Positions 12,185 through 25,816 of a stretch of DNA of 64,000 bases are shown here, one piece after another. The stretch spans positions 22,010,001 through 22,074,000 of the forward strand of contig OX485804.1 of assembly GCA_950295325.1 (NCBI GenBank), in the 5' to 3' direction. The notes beneath the pieces are model-generated. The model worked only from the letters and a program-made list of their open reading frames with translations. It searched no databases and was not told where the DNA came from. Source of the stretch: Polytrichum commune. Its lineage: Eukaryota; Streptophyta; Polytrichopsida; Polytrichales; Polytrichaceae. The first letter of the stretch is position 1. Each line of letters starts with the position of its first letter. Position numbers and translations under genes: made by a program.

Positions 12185-13290
12185 CGTGTCCTCTCTCAAG
12201 TCCCCCGTAGCGCAATGTGCGTTCACCCTCGGCAGGGGGTCAATATGTCCAGGGTCTAAAGGCGTTCTTCACGAAATTCCACCCGCTTGGCTACTCCTAC
12301 AAAGGTACATCGTTGCGCCTGCGGAACACGCACGTCAAGTGAGCGTTAAACCTCCAACGTCCAAGCACCAAAAGCACGGTCACGTATGATTCTCAAAGAC
12401 CTGATTCTCTTGAGCTGCCCAGTGTACACGCCACTCCGAATCACACTGACCGCCCACTCACACAGTTCGCTGGGTCTGGTGGAGGAAACTCCCGCACTGC
12501 AGGCATTTCGACTTATGTATGCTCAATAATCACTAGTGCTAAATGGGAAATTAGCAGATTCCGGAGGGGATGCAATTCCAAGTGCCAGACCCACGACTAA
12601 TTCTTATTGCCTGCAAATCCAATTCGGACGAAGAGAGAACCAAACAAATGCCTCGCACGTTACTGCTTACTCATGATTCATGCTTGCCTGGTAGCCCACA
12701 ACATGATGATAGCAACACACAACACATGCGTTGCCCACAGGGACATGACACCGGTGAACTTTCCCCTCCCCCGCGCCCTTAAGCTTTAGAAAGCAAGCCG
12801 CGCCGCACGAAATCAGTCACTGCCGCGACGGCTTTGAAATAATACCACGCCCATCCTCCACTTTGCCAGACCCCATTAGACACACACAAACACACACACA
12901 CACACACACACACTCTCACAACACACACCCCGACATGCATATATCTCACGCCTGGGCCACCGAACCATACTTATATCCATCCTCCCCTTGCAGCACCAAA
13001 GTTCCTCGAAAACCAAACCACATTTTTTCTTTCCCTCACTCACACACACACGCGCGCGGACTTCGTACCTGCGCCACCAGACCATGAAGTCGCAGTCTCC
13101 TTGCAATCCACCGGAATCCTCGTAACCACGCCAATCCAATTTCCGTCCTCGACTCAAATGTGCAGCTCGGACGCAATTAAATCTGGACACTTGCGAGTGT
13201 GATGAGCAGTAGTGTTCCAACTGCAGAGGTGAATCTCACACGGCTACCTCCACAGCCCCGGATGTCGTCCTGGGAGTTCGAATTATGAGA
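12185..13290 (-). promoter_or_regulatory. 5' flank and probable promoter of nitrate reductase copy A
   Basis: This upstream DNA aligns with the copy B flank but with many substitutions and gaps. It contains a CA/TG microsatellite at 12880-12931, about 0.7 kb before the start codon, and a TTCCC tract beyond it near 13470-13498. I could not define a TATA box or transcription start. Some of it is probably 5' UTR. Confidence 0.5.
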
Positions 13291-15635
13291 TCGTTGCCGC
13301 GATTGCTGATGAATGTGGACTGTGATTATGTGATGAGAGGGCTAATGTGAGCCCAAATATATGAGCGAGATTTTGTGGTAATGAGAAGAGTGGAGTGATC
13401 TTGTTAGCGGCTGTACGCGGCGACCAACCACAGCCTGTTCCCACATACTAGGCGAGCCGCCACACCCCACCCTTCCTTTCCCTTCCCTTCCCTTCCCTTC
13501 TTGCCTCCTCCACCTACCTACCATGTGGCCGTCCCGACCTATCACCTTCTGCCACCTGTGCGGCCCTTGTTTGCAAACACAGGGGATTCCATGGAGTATT
13601 TGTTACTTACACCGATTCACAGGGCCCTCTTTAGTATGGGAAACGCACAAAAGGTCGTGTTGTCGAGGTGTTGTCTTCTCATTACTATGACAAATGGCGT
13701 AAAGTTTTCGTAATATGGAGGGAATACGAAAACATAAGTAAATATGAGCGTAAAAATATATAGGCAGCGAGTTTAAGTAGTATAAGGTAGAAATATCATA
13801 AGTCGTTAACCACCCTCTAGTTGTGCACTAGACCGCTGTCATAATGGTGAAGTGCCATTTCTGAAACGGATCATGGTTTGGCAATAACTTTAATGCGTGT
13901 ACACTTAGTGTAGCCAATGGGAGTCAAGTGTTTGATGTACTCATGAGGTAACCGATTTAGGTGATCTGTATGGAAATGCGGATTACCATGTTCGGTGTAG
14001 GGAAAATCTAGTGAACGAGTAGGGGGTTGAACAAACTATCTTGTTTGAAAAATTGTAGCATTTTTTGTATGGGGCAGTAAAAATATGAAACAACTTGCAT
14101 TCTTCATGAATCCTTCTCATCTATCTTGGAAAATTATCTCATGATTGTCAGACCGGATCTTCAATACGAATCACCTTGTTTTCACGGGTTATGGTATTTC
14201 TACCTTAGATGGTATGAAATAATAATTTGGAACTCCAAATAAATATAAAATGTTCTCATGAACTCTTCAAATAGGAGTCCAAAGATCTATGTTGTTGCCT
14301 ACCCAAGTTAGCAACTGTCATCTTATCTAAATTCCCTACTGACTTTTCAAAACTACTAATTTCATTAACACCAAAATATAAAGAGTTTTCTAATAAGAAA
14401 CTAAACAACAATGATGCATGACATTTAGCACCGACTACTACACTCGTTATTTATCCTGATTCATGGGTGTTACGATTTGGAGTTGTGCAATGCAATAACC
14501 TCTCACTTTGGAGTTCACTTATCTATCTTAATGGGCTCACATTCATGCCGGTACACATGTACGGGGGTTATCTTTTATTTATTTTATTCAATTCTATGAA
14601 CGAAAGTGCAAATAGGTTGTTTTACATGTTATAGAACATGAAAAACTTTGCTTGGTAAAATATTACATTCTCGTTAAGTAGTTGTAGCATTGCATAATTT
14701 TGAATAGTTACACGTACTAGTTGGGATTATCAATGTAGTTATGGATGAACAGGTCCGTTTTCCCAAATTACAAGATCAAAATCAACATTCTACAAAATGA
14801 ACCGAACTATACTCTGGACATGAATAAATATATAAGGAAAAAACCGAAACATTTCAATGAATAACTGGTTGATAATAAACAAGGATTTGTGACCAAGCTG
14901 GCTCACCATTGTCCCCGTATATTGATGTACATATTGCTCGGCCTTTGGTACATTTTAGTACATTTTGTTTCCCAAGTACCTACCATGGGGGGACAATAAA
15001 GACCCACGTTGGACCGGTATAGGTAGGAGAGTGGGAATTATTGTATATGAGTGTACCTCTCGTTCATCCAACATAAACTCTTTGAAATAGTATGCAACCC
15101 AAAGATTGTTTTTTAAAGTTTATTTGACAGTGGGGTTAGTTTTAAAGACTTCAGATTAGTCTACTCAATGCTATTTGAGTTGAATCAACAACAATATATA
15201 TAAGGGGGGGGCAATTTTTATATTGGATGGGTGAGAGGTATCCTCGAATACAATATATACCTCTCTCCATATAGGTATACGTGAATGCATACCAATTAAT
15301 ATACAATATCAGTTAATTAACATCAATTTTCATATTTAGGTGGTTTTGATAAAGGGGCCCACACGCACATGGCTCTGACTCTAAAAGAATAGTGCCACTT
15401 ACTCCTCCTACACCCCTTCGAGATGCTCATTGAAAATTGTTCGTATTCGTTGCAAAAAATATTCAAATCACCGAACTAGTTTTGATGGTGGTACTTTGTT
15501 TGAATTCCCAACTTCTCTTAGTTGGACACAAATCCAAGTATGTTCATGTTCTATGTGGAACTGAGGTCCGAAATAATGTCAGGGTCATAGACCATGTTCT
15601 TAGTACATAGTCTTGCAATTTCTTGTCAACCCTCA
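13291..15635. other. Intergenic, AT-rich, no gene seen
   Basis: Contains a TTCCC tract at 13470-13498 just past arm A. Nothing else is recognisable on either strand. Confidence 0.6.
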
Positions 15636-16130
15636 GGGGCAGTTTACACTATGGACCATGAAGTCGTCCCACGGCCGTCTAAGAGATGTGATTGGACGTT
15701 GAAGTCGTCCCGGGACGACTTGGGTTTACACCAAGGAAAAAATGGCAGAGTGACCACGGAGGTTGAGGTCCACAAATTTGTTTTTTTAAGCCTATTCTAT
15801 CCACTGCCATGGTCCAACGGGTTTTCCGTTGGGACAAGCAAAAGAGGTGGTCTAGGAAAAATAGCAAGGGCCCATGTCAGAAAAATGCCGTTTTAATGAT
15901 TTTTTTGGATTTTTTTAATGATTTTTTTTCAACTTAGTTAATGACTCCACTTTTTGGTGCATGGTCATTCTTCATGGTCCACATTCGGTTTACACCTAGT
16001 GAAGGGCCCACGAACCATGAAAACTAATATTTTAGTAACTCGGACCATGGAAGTCGTCCCATGAAGTCGTCCCACGCAAAATAGGCCTCTTACATGGGAC
16101 AACTTCATGGTCCATAGTGTAAACCGCCCC
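15636..16130. mobile_element. PIF/Harbinger-like MITE
   Basis: A 495-bp element with about 38-bp inverted ends, left GGGGCAGTTTACACTATGGA and right (reverse strand) GGGGCGGTTTACACTATGGA. The flanks are TCA and TTA, a one-mismatch version of the 3-bp TTA duplication of this superfamily. CATGAAGTCGTCCCA recurs near both ends. No ORF of note. Confidence 0.75.
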
Positions 16131-16893
16131 TTACTTGTTGCGGTGAGTTAGAATGACCCTAAATATAAGGTGAACCCTTCTTCACCTAATGCCTAACAAA
16201 TGAACTACCGACGCCCCTTAGTCTTGTGTAGAGTAGTATTTACGTATAGTAAATTAAGACGCGAATGACTAAGGGCACAAGTTGGAGTTGCCTTAATCAT
16301 CATGCGCCAATTGTGTGTTTCATACTCTATCAGACTTGCATGCAGAGATGAAAGTATCCAAATGACACACATCTATATTACCTCAAATAAATTGGTGTCT
16401 AATTTTTTCATGGAATTTTGCATCGTAAATTAATCTAAAATTGTGCTAGAACCTGCAGATAATAAGATTGTGAACTACAACCCATGATCACTGGTTGCCA
16501 AGCTTCTAAAATTTTGTGAATATTTGACCTTTTTAAAGTAGGAAAATCATCACTACTTTATTTTGTTTTGGCTATAGTAAAAATTTAAAATAAATTAAAA
16601 CAAAAAAACCAAAACCTTCTTGAACCTCTTTCCTTACTTTTAAAATTGTTCAACGAGGGTTGGCCATATCGCAAAGGGGTCTACGGTAAAATGTATTAGA
16701 TGTGAACATTGTGAACATTGTAAACTTTCTAAAGTAAGTTTGTCCATACACTTCTAGAGCCATAAACATGGGAAAAAACAAAACTTGTGTTTCATGATGT
16801 CCCATTTGGAATAATGAATACGACAATAGTACTTTATACATCAAGGTTGTTTTCCAAACCAAACTAGCTCACTAGACCATCGTTATCAATCAG

Positions 16894-17042
16894 GACTTTC
16901 TTTTTTGGAACACATGAGGTGTTTGACAACCTTGTTAGTTTTCCATCAAGTAGAGAGACGATTTCACGATCAGGAATTGAACCGCCAACCACTCCATTTG
17001 GTTTCGGTACCTTTCCACTATCATGTGGTAGTTTAAGAACAA
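16894..17042 (-). mobile_element. tRNA-derived SINE-like repeat, copy 1
   Basis: Minus-strand sequence contains GGTTCAATTCC (17 bases after GGAGTGGTTGGC begins), matching a Pol III B box, preceded by an A-box-like GATAGTGGAAAGG about 40 bp earlier. It matches 41300-41447 over about 140 bp. A body derived from a tRNA is the best reading; a repeat with chance B-box similarity is the alternative. Confidence 0.55.
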
Positions 17043-20000
17043 TTATATTCAACATCACTTATCCAAAAAAAATTGACACTCGAAGATTAGTCTAGGAGAA
17101 AAATCCAATATGTTCAGGTGAAGTAATTGATGGCATTTATTTCTTATGATTATTCATATCCATGAATAATTGCTGGTGAATATCATATTTTTCATAAATT
17201 TTATTTCCAAATTAACCACACATTTGCATGTGTCCATTAATCATTTAGCGATTGATCATAATTGCAACAATGAACGCACACTCATACATAACATGTCACT
17301 TTATGTTCATTCCTCAATATATCCTCACAATCGATCCGGTTTGGAAAATACCTCCATGTGGTACCATATCTACTTGGGAGAATGGGAATCTTCATCATGC
17401 ATAGCAACGGGAAGAGTCTAGTGCTCAAGTATCCTCGCCTTTATAACTTCATGATAAAGGTGTGAATGCAATACTCCATCACCATACTACATGTAGCATC
17501 CCGAGTGGACTTGTCATGCTTTTTTGACTAAACACCATGTGGCATTCCATATATCATATTGTTCCATTTTCAATCTACATTGTGTTTCATGATTGTGTCC
17601 AATGTTTGTCCTTTGAATTGTTTGTAAGGTTGTTGTGATTCCACGTGTTGGTGTTGTGGACGTCTAGGTATCGTTTTAGTGAAGGTCTATGGTGCATGAG
17701 CATTGAAACGTATCCATGCCATTAATGCCAAGGTTTCAATTGAAGTGCTCACTGGGTTGCTTGCTTCAATTCCTGCTACCGAAAGTGTTACGACTTTGGC
17801 CCCATCAATCACACAAAAAAGTTGTGGTAATCCCAATGTGACTTTTCGTGTTGCGAATCGACATTCTTGCACTAAGTAACAAATGGTGGATTTGGATTGG
17901 TTGTATATAAAATATCAAGCAAAGACATTATAATGAGCTACATTTGAAGTTTTGATAAAATATGAGTGGAACATGACCATGTGCGACAAATATAAGACTT
18001 AGCCCTATGCTTTTTCTTGTTTTCCTTCTTCTCTAGCATAATGTTAAATGTGCCTAGTTACTACAATGGTCACTTGTAGATGTGACATTAAGCATTATCA
18101 TACCACAAGCCATCATTTCATAGATGATATCGGTTTGACAACTCATAGACTACTTTCATCGGCACTTCATTTGCAATATTGATGCTTCATATTTTAATGT
18201 TTTCACAATCCAATTTAAAACACATGTGTGTATATATATATGCTAGCGCAAAACAACCATGCACTTCATAACAAAATTGAGGCAAGTATGAAACAATTCT
18301 TCGGCATTACCACACCACAAATACTAAACTTGAGGAATTTCTAGCTAGTGTTTTTGTCATACCATAAAATAACAAATAACACCAATGTACAACATACAAC
18401 TTCATGAATATAAAAAATGCCAATATAGACACATGCCCCCCCTACCCCCCCCCCCCAAACCTCCCTTTCATTCATGTGCCTACCCTATTCTACCCTACCT
18501 AAGCCTCAAACCCCCCTATTGCCTCATCATGTTGCTTACATGCCCATTCCCTTTACTTGGATTATTTCACATGCCCATATAAAATTTATAGGGCCTTGGA
18601 AATTTCCAAAATGGACAAAAAATTACATTGCCCTATGCTTATGAAACGTGTTTTGCCCAACACTCACCAACACAAATCAAACCTCCTCTACATTGGGTGC
18701 ACATAACTTGAATTATTATTTGGCACACGCAATCATGCTTGCATTGCTATATGCAATGGTGGTTTGTATGGGACTATATTGACGTTGATTCACTTTGCCA
18801 AAGCCATTGCTCACTGAGGCCATAGCAATTTGGAAAACTAAATGGCCAAGCTCCCCCGCACCCCTCCGTCCATTGCTTTGCATGTACAAAATTTACATGT
18901 TGATCAAAATGGTGTCCAACAAAAAAAAAATGAACAACAGTGCCATCACTTGTAGGTTCGCAACTAGCATGAATAGAGCCTCCTAAGGTGATCCACAACA
19001 TCAACATCTCACATAAATAAATTTTAAAAACCCTATTCTCTAGTTGCCCTCCCATGCTACAATTGTTTCTAAAGTTGCCGCCAATGTTTCTTCCCTCGCA
19101 TTCCGCTCATTGTCCTCCTTTGTGGACACTTCATCTACACATAAAGTTTGTAAATGCATTCAAAGGCCAATAATTTAGACTACGACATGCTAGAAGACCT
19201 ACTAGCACAATCATCTAAGCTCTAGTTGGTTCCTTCTTTTTCCCAACCCTCACATCCATTGTTTAGATCCTTATCATTATTTCATGCATGTATGAATGTA
19301 TTTCTCTATTATGAGTGGAAATTGAAGTTGATTGTATTATTTCCTTGTTACTTTTAGAGTCCAAATCAACATTGTGTTCGCCCCTTGTTCTCAATGTAAA
19401 TTTGCAAACCCCTATGGGCAATGGTTTTGTTCCTCCATTTTCTAAAACTAAATGTGCAACATGAGTTGATTTATGATAGGATCAAAGTATGAATTTGTAG
19501 GTACCCTACACACATAGGGAGGCACTACAACAACCATTTGCACACAGTCAAGCAAAGAGTATGCAACATGCACAAGTGTTGGGAGTCTACATGCATCAAA
19601 ATTAGCTTCCTCCTTACAAAAACCCGAATCACAAATTTTTATAACGCGCATAGGGCAAAAAGTTTGGACGAGATGGCCTCAAAATATCCAATGCACTCAA
19701 AATTTGAAACTAGAAAGCGCACTTGAAGACAAAGTTATAAGTGGGGTGGGAGATGTTTGGGTCTCACATCCAATTGGGCATGACTTGCTTTGCCGTGATC
19801 TTGGGGCGTTGAGTGGGTGTTTGTGATGCCCAACACTTGACACATTACCACATTTCTTATTATCAGGTTGAGCTCCACTTGAGCCAATGTTTGTGTGTGT
19901 GTGTGGGGGGGGGGGGGCAACAACAATTCCTTCTTGGGCGTTGGCGATGGTTTTGACATATGAGGCCATTTTGTCGTTCAAGGTGTCGTTCCCTTCGCCA

Positions 20001-21037
20001 CCCACTCATCACTATGCATAGACAACATCGACAATGTAAAGGAACATGGCAACAACACATTGTTGGGCATGTGGCCATCGTTGCCTCGTTGTGTGGCGGG
20101 GGGGGGGGGTGCATCTTGCCAAAGCAAGTCTTAATTGACCGCCATGTTCACATCACCTAGCAATTCATGTATTCCTTCCAACTAAGAATATTGACGACTT
20201 ACCTCCTAAGAAGCCATCAACAATCTCCAGGAATCCCATGGATGCTCACACCCCACAACAAACGGGCCTCCTCTCATTGAACATAACCTCAAAGTTTAAG
20301 AGGCTCCAAGTTTGTTTGGCCCATAATTCAGTCATGCCCACATCTACAACTAACCACTTCTCAATTGTTGCCCTACCCATTATAATGGGCCATCAATCCT
20401 AAGGGAATGAGATTATAGGTAGAATGCATATTGTAAGAGAACAAGCCAAAGACAAAAGCAGAGAGATTCATGATGGATGACAATGTAAACGATCTCTTTC
20501 TGAATGCAAATGGCATGGGCCTCACTTTCATTATTTGGTGAATTGAGTTGTGGGATTGTTTTTTGCGGCTAAATGTTGGTAGTTGGAGGGGGGGGGGGGG
20601 GGAATCACAAATTATGTAATTTTAGCACGCATTGTGATGGAAAATTTACATGACAACAACAACATAATTGACAAAATGGAGCGTGTCAACGGATGGGCAT
20701 GGCACAGAGGAGTATTTATGTAGAATTCTCAATTTATAACAAATAAGTATATTCAAAATTTTGTGTGTGGAATTTATCAAAGGGGAGTAGAAATAACTAC
20801 ACTCACTCCATACCACATGCATGAATCCTTATCCCAATTGGTGGCCATTAGATCATCTGATGTGTATGGAATCAAAGCAAGTTGTTTATCCTTGCCTAGG
20901 TAGAGTACAACCCGCCCGGTCTCATTCAATTGCTTTGAAAAAAGAAGGATGTATATATATATATTAGTGGTGTAATAAAGGTTTGGATACAAGAATAGAA
21001 ACTATGAAGATAATAGAGTTATTCATAAACTAAAGAA
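17043..21037. other. Intergenic, low-complexity rich
   Basis: Holds C runs near 18450, G runs near 19904, 20099 and 20587, and TA repeats near 18232 and 20951. A minus-strand 61-codon frame at 17687-17872 has protein-like composition but no recognised motif. I see no supported gene. Confidence 0.5.
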
Positions 21038-21406
21038 GATGAAATCGTGGGTTTAGTCCCAAACCTTGAGTTTATGAGAATTAACACAAAGTCACTCAAG
21101 TTTTCTCAATACTTAAACTATTGTACACAAAGACTGGTGTTGGGTTAGTAGAAGTCGGCTTTCTAGCTTGTCCTCCAAGGACGGGTGGCTCAAGCTAGCC
21201 TTGCATAGGTTGATCCGGGATTTAAGACAATGAGTCCCATGCACATACCCTAATTTAGATCTTAAAATTCTCTCAAAGTTTGAGATGTGGAAGGAGGAGG
21301 TCCCAAAATTCTCACCCAACTTCCAAAATAAGCTTTGATATACAACGAGATAACAAGCTCCTAATAGAAAGGTCTCTCAAAGAAGGATCAAACCCATAGT
21401 TTCGTC
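21038..21406. repeat. Dispersed 0.37-kb repeat, copy 2
   Basis: Second copy of the repeat at 7122-7480. Its ends pair better: GATGAAATCGTGGGTTTAGT on the left and GACGAAACTATGGGTTTGAT on the right (reverse strand). That suggests a TIR element. No target duplication was identified. Confidence 0.65.
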
Positions 21407-24400
21407 TCTCATTACAAGTAACTCTAATATGATCAAAATATATCGATTATCACAGACTCAATGCACCAATTATCCCAATTAGTGAAGGTGATACTTTTTT
21501 TTTTACACTAGGAAATTAGTGCCACTAAAAGGTCTAGGAAGCATTGTTCATCCCGACACTATTCACCAAAACACTACTCATAGTAGCACTATTCACTTTT
21601 GCATAGAATATGTTTTTATCACTCTAAAAACACCTTAAAGCACGCACTAATTCTCTTGAAATTTATGGTAGGTAAGCACTTCATGAGTTTAGTACCACTC
21701 AATAAAAAGTTTAGCCCTCACTAATTTTAAGACTTGGCAAAATAGTGTGCGTTTCGGGAATTAATAATACATGCACTAACTGGGTAATCCGTGTAGTTGA
21801 GACAAGTGAGGATGCAATATAACTAATTTGAATGGTTACTTCCTCTAACCAAGGCCTTAACTAGGAAGTGTGAAAATATGTGCGCCTAAAATGCATAAGT
21901 TTCTTAAACAATTACCCAGATTTGCATTCTAAGATAAAAACATTCTAAAAGTATACAACCCACTTTCCAATCAGACACCCTTTGTAATCTCACTTGCCTA
22001 CTTACACACAACCCACATAAAAACTTATCACCCACCACACTATTCATCCCAAATAGCACATGTTACTCCTATACGGCAGTACACAATGCTATAACTATTC
22101 AACAAGAATGCAACATTCTACTATGCAAAGCCATTTGTGTTCTATAATGCGGGAACAACCTATCGAACCTCCGATCGTAAACATTGAACTCATGAATAAG
22201 ATGTCATTGGCACACGACTCCGTTAAAAATCGGAATACGTAACCAGTTGGCCGCTTTGTTTCGCCGAGGTGGCACTACACGATTGGCTCTGAGCACACAG
22301 GTTTGCAGACGATAACCTCGACATCCCAGCCAATTATGATCATCTAAATCGGTTATGGTGACAGGTGACCCACTGTTTAGGTCACCTGCGCGGCTCAACA
22401 AAGTTGCCAACCGGTTACGTCCGGTTCCAATAAAACGATTACCTAATACGTATTCGGGTGTCGTACGAACTACATACGAACGATGCCGTCCCGAAATCAC
22501 ACCACTCGATCGATTGATCGATGCTTCTTTGAATCTCGACGATTCCCGAGTCGGAGATTTAAAGCGAGGTCACGGCCGACTGGCTGACTGACTGACGGAC
22601 GGACGAGGTTCCATGCTTTCATTCTTGGGTCGAATACAAACAAGGATAGTATTGTATATTTACTTTAAAATAGGAATGAATGCATCGATAGGTCGTGAGC
22701 CCAACGGAGAAGATTCTCCTTGCCTTTCTTTGAGGATCATGATACATGCATGAGTGTATCCGAATCGGAAAGGTAGAAGATCTCAGCTGTCACAGTTTTT
22801 GTTAAAAAGGAGTTTTTGTCGTCCTCCGATATTTGACTTCTAGCTTAACTAGAATAGAAGATGCTATCCTAACTAGTCCTAGTCCTAGTCCTAGCCCTAG
22901 ACCTAGACCTAGTCCTAGCCTAGCTTAGCTTACCCCCTTGGGTATTTAGGGCACGGGGATTAGGGCACCTATCGGTGCCCTAATCTTTGAAGTCCCGACG
23001 AGTAGATCACTATGCTAATAAGTGATCCAAAGGTAGGTTTCTAATGGTCCTCCTAGACATTTAGCATTTCGTTCGAGAGGACGTGCTTAACGTACATGAG
23101 AGTGTTATTTGGTTTGTTTTTTTCATGTTCTCCAACTCCTGCCGATTAGGTTTGCAAAATGAAAGTCGTGTTGCATTGGCATCTCCATGATGTAGCACCA
23201 TCAAAATCAGACCCCCCCTCCTCCCAAGTTAGTTATGGTTATGGAAAGTGCATGTTTTTTGTTTTGTTTTTCCTATTGAATGTGTATGGTCTTTTAGTTG
23301 TGTTTACTATGAGTTTGGAGTGGTTAATGTGATTTTAAGACATAATCCAATCTATTTTGAATACAATGTTCAATAAATGTGGGATTACTCAACCTCTTTT
23401 GAATACAAGTTCGTTGTGCGACCCTCGCCCAACGACACTTCAATCAAATATATGTTTTAGATTTAGAAAGGTGATGAATTACACATTCATACTTTAACCT
23501 TTAAGCGTCTATGAGGCCCACATTGGGTCTCTCCATGCACAAAACACATGGTATTTGAGTTACAAACCTTAACAAATAGTTAATTATGTCAAAATCAACT
23601 CATCTTAAATCAACTTGTTCACCAAGTGCACTTTTTGAGTTAGTTGAATACATCGATGTTATTGAAGGTTGAAAGTTCAAATACACATCATGGGTGTCCT
23701 TGGATGCAAAATACATGCATTGTATTTTGATCATCGAGTATAATTTTTGTTTTCTCCTTGACATAAGCCAATGTATAAATTAAGGTTTCAAGCCCATAAA
23801 CATAAGAATTATGAATTATGAACTAGGTGATGCATGCATAAATTTTGTACATGGCCATGTATTGAGAGCAAGCATCCTTTAAGGGTCAGGATCTATGGCC
23901 CAATTGTGTGCACTTCCAACTCCGCATACAACTTTGGCCATCATATTACCTTGTCTCAAATGCAAATATTGAATATTGTCATTTCAAATCTTAGTATCAT
24001 ATTTGAGACCCCATGAATGTTAGAAATCATTCAAAAAAAAAAACGATACCCCACCCCCTCTCATTCTTATAGCCATAACATAAATTTTCCCAATTATGTT
24101 AATTATTAAACCTAGAATGATGAATAAACTTTAAGCACATCGTTCAATCTCATCATAACACGTGTCACCATGGTGTCTGTTGTAAACCACAAACCTTGTT
24201 ATATACCACTTGAATATGGGTGTCCAATTAAGAAGAGTGACATGAGGCCTTTAACATGACATGACATACCTTAAATGTACATTGATAGGCCTTTGTTTGG
24301 AGTCCTTTTGTAAACTACACTAAATTGAACCCTCCATAACCTCCAAAAATTTGTTGAGAAAGTGTCCAAGCGACTTGTAGTATTTGTGGGGCTTCCATGT

Positions 24401-24879
24401 TGATGATCACACCCCCACCCAATATTGTTGGGTTCCAAGTTTTGAGTTACCTAACATACCTCCCATGTGATGGGGTGCAAATGATGATGTGTGATGTGGA
24501 ATAGGGCCTTGTACGTCTCTTCACGACACCTAGAGGCTAGAATTCCACCAACCTCAATATATAGGGGGTACGAATGTGCGATGGCTTTTGTTTTGTTTTT
24601 GTCTTTGTCCTCAAAATGGGGATCTAGAAGAGGAGAAAAATAATAATCTTATGTTTTTGTCAATCATGTGAATCACGGGAAGGAAGCATCATGTGTAGGT
24701 CTCCTAAAATCGACATGTTTATGGTGTCCATAACAAGTAGAGGAAATGACTCCCAATAAGTTAGTCATTGTCACACCTGGATGCTTTGATAATAGAAGGT
24801 GGTCATGTCCTCATTTGAAGACATGAGCAACAATGGCTTGGGTAACATCCTTCCATCTTCAACATCTTCTAAATGAAGT
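21407..24879. other. Intergenic with a CpG-richer island near 22.2-22.6 kb
   Basis: Mostly AT-rich filler. The 22215-22620 stretch has more CpG and ends in GACT/GACG tetranucleotide repeats. It is open on both strands for 60-100 codons but matches no family I know. Confidence 0.5.
22860..22985. repeat. CCTAGT hexamer tract and adjacent perfect hairpin
   Basis: Variants of CCTAGT/CCTAGA/CCTAGC repeat about ten times at 22866-22930. At 22958-22985 GATTAGGGCACC and its exact complement flank a 4-base loop. No gene is seen nearby. Confidence 0.6.
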
Positions 24880-24932
24880 TACACCTCTAATCCATTAATG
24901 TAAGGGGCATCAACAATGACCAAGAAGTAGAA

Positions 24933-25463
24933 ATGATTAGGGATTACCTTAATAATCTTTCTCCTAAGGTTGATGTCCTTTGTTTGCGAGAACATAATAT
25001 CAAGATGATGTGGAGAAGGGGTACTTTTTGGGCTCTAGAAGCTAGCCCTAGTATTGAGGTGGAAGATAGGAGAATAGGGGACATGAGAGGTGGCATTGCC
25101 ATATGCTTCCATCCTAGACTTCAACCTCTTATTTATGACCAAGGTTATGTTGTGGAAAATAAAGTCCAATGGACTACATTTGAAGGATTAGAGGGTGGGC
25201 ATATTGGGAATTTCAATGTATATGCCTCTAAGATGGTTGGAGAAAGGTGTGCAATGTGGAATGACGTCTTTCAACTCCTCCTAATGGGTTGTAGATGGAT
25301 TACGATTAGCGATTTCAACATGGTTGACAGTTCGTTAGATAAATCATTGTCTTCATGTAGCCGAGTCATGGGTTTAAAAGAAGAATTAGCTTGGGCAAAT
25401 ATCAAATATAAATGTAATATTGACGATTATTTTGGTAGAACATGTGGCCTTATCTATTCGTAG
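24933..25463 (+). pseudogene. LINE endonuclease fragment (176 aa)
   Basis: An open segment resembling the AP-type endonuclease of plant LINEs. It begins after RGINNDQEVE-like codons and runs through VDVLCLRE, GDMRGGIAICFHP and ISDFNMVD to a TAG. Beyond the stop, RILARLDKFY and a DHH motif (near 25590) continue the domain in other frames. It lacks an intact catalytic set. Confidence 0.75.
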
Positions 25464-25816
25464 AATTATTTAAGGGATGATGGCATTAGGATTCTTGCTA
25501 GGCTCGACAAATTTTACTCCTTTGCTAGCTCAGTCCAAAGTTCGTCTTCTTGTATTTGCATTATAAAAAACTCGGAGATTTAACTTTTTTTGACCACCAT
25601 CGAATCTCTCTTCTAATTGAACTTAGTAATAGCCATTTAGGTGGTTCCTATTGAAAGGTTAATGCTAGATTTCTTAAGATGCCAAGGACCCTATCAATGC
25701 CTTCTGGGAAGCATCTCCTCCTTACATGCCTTTATTTACTAAACTTAGAAGAGCAAATTGGATTTCATACAATTTTGTATTGTTAAAGCGGTTGAGGCTA
25801 GAATGGAAGGCCGAAC

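Larger units (their letters stand above)
7713..13290 (-). repeat. Inverted-repeat arm A carrying nitrate reductase copy A
   Basis: This block matches 43230-49022 in reverse orientation. Similarity at the gene's 3' side is very high and stops abruptly near 7713, where arm B continues into different DNA. Coding and intron sequence align without gaps apart from the start-codon and SPM differences in exon 1. Upstream of the start codon similarity falls and indels appear, fading out near 13.3 kb. The arms are 5.6-5.8 kb long and about 30 kb apart. Confidence 0.9.

Noticed and set aside
12185-12226. Longer N-terminus of nitrate reductase A (and B) starting at GTG
   Set aside because: GTG is not a normal plant start, and copy B has an in-frame stop just upstream; the ATG of MGISVDSP is used.
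22204-22591. Overlapping 98- and 78-codon ORFs on opposite strands
   Set aside because: Open on both strands because of composition; no domain or homology recognised.
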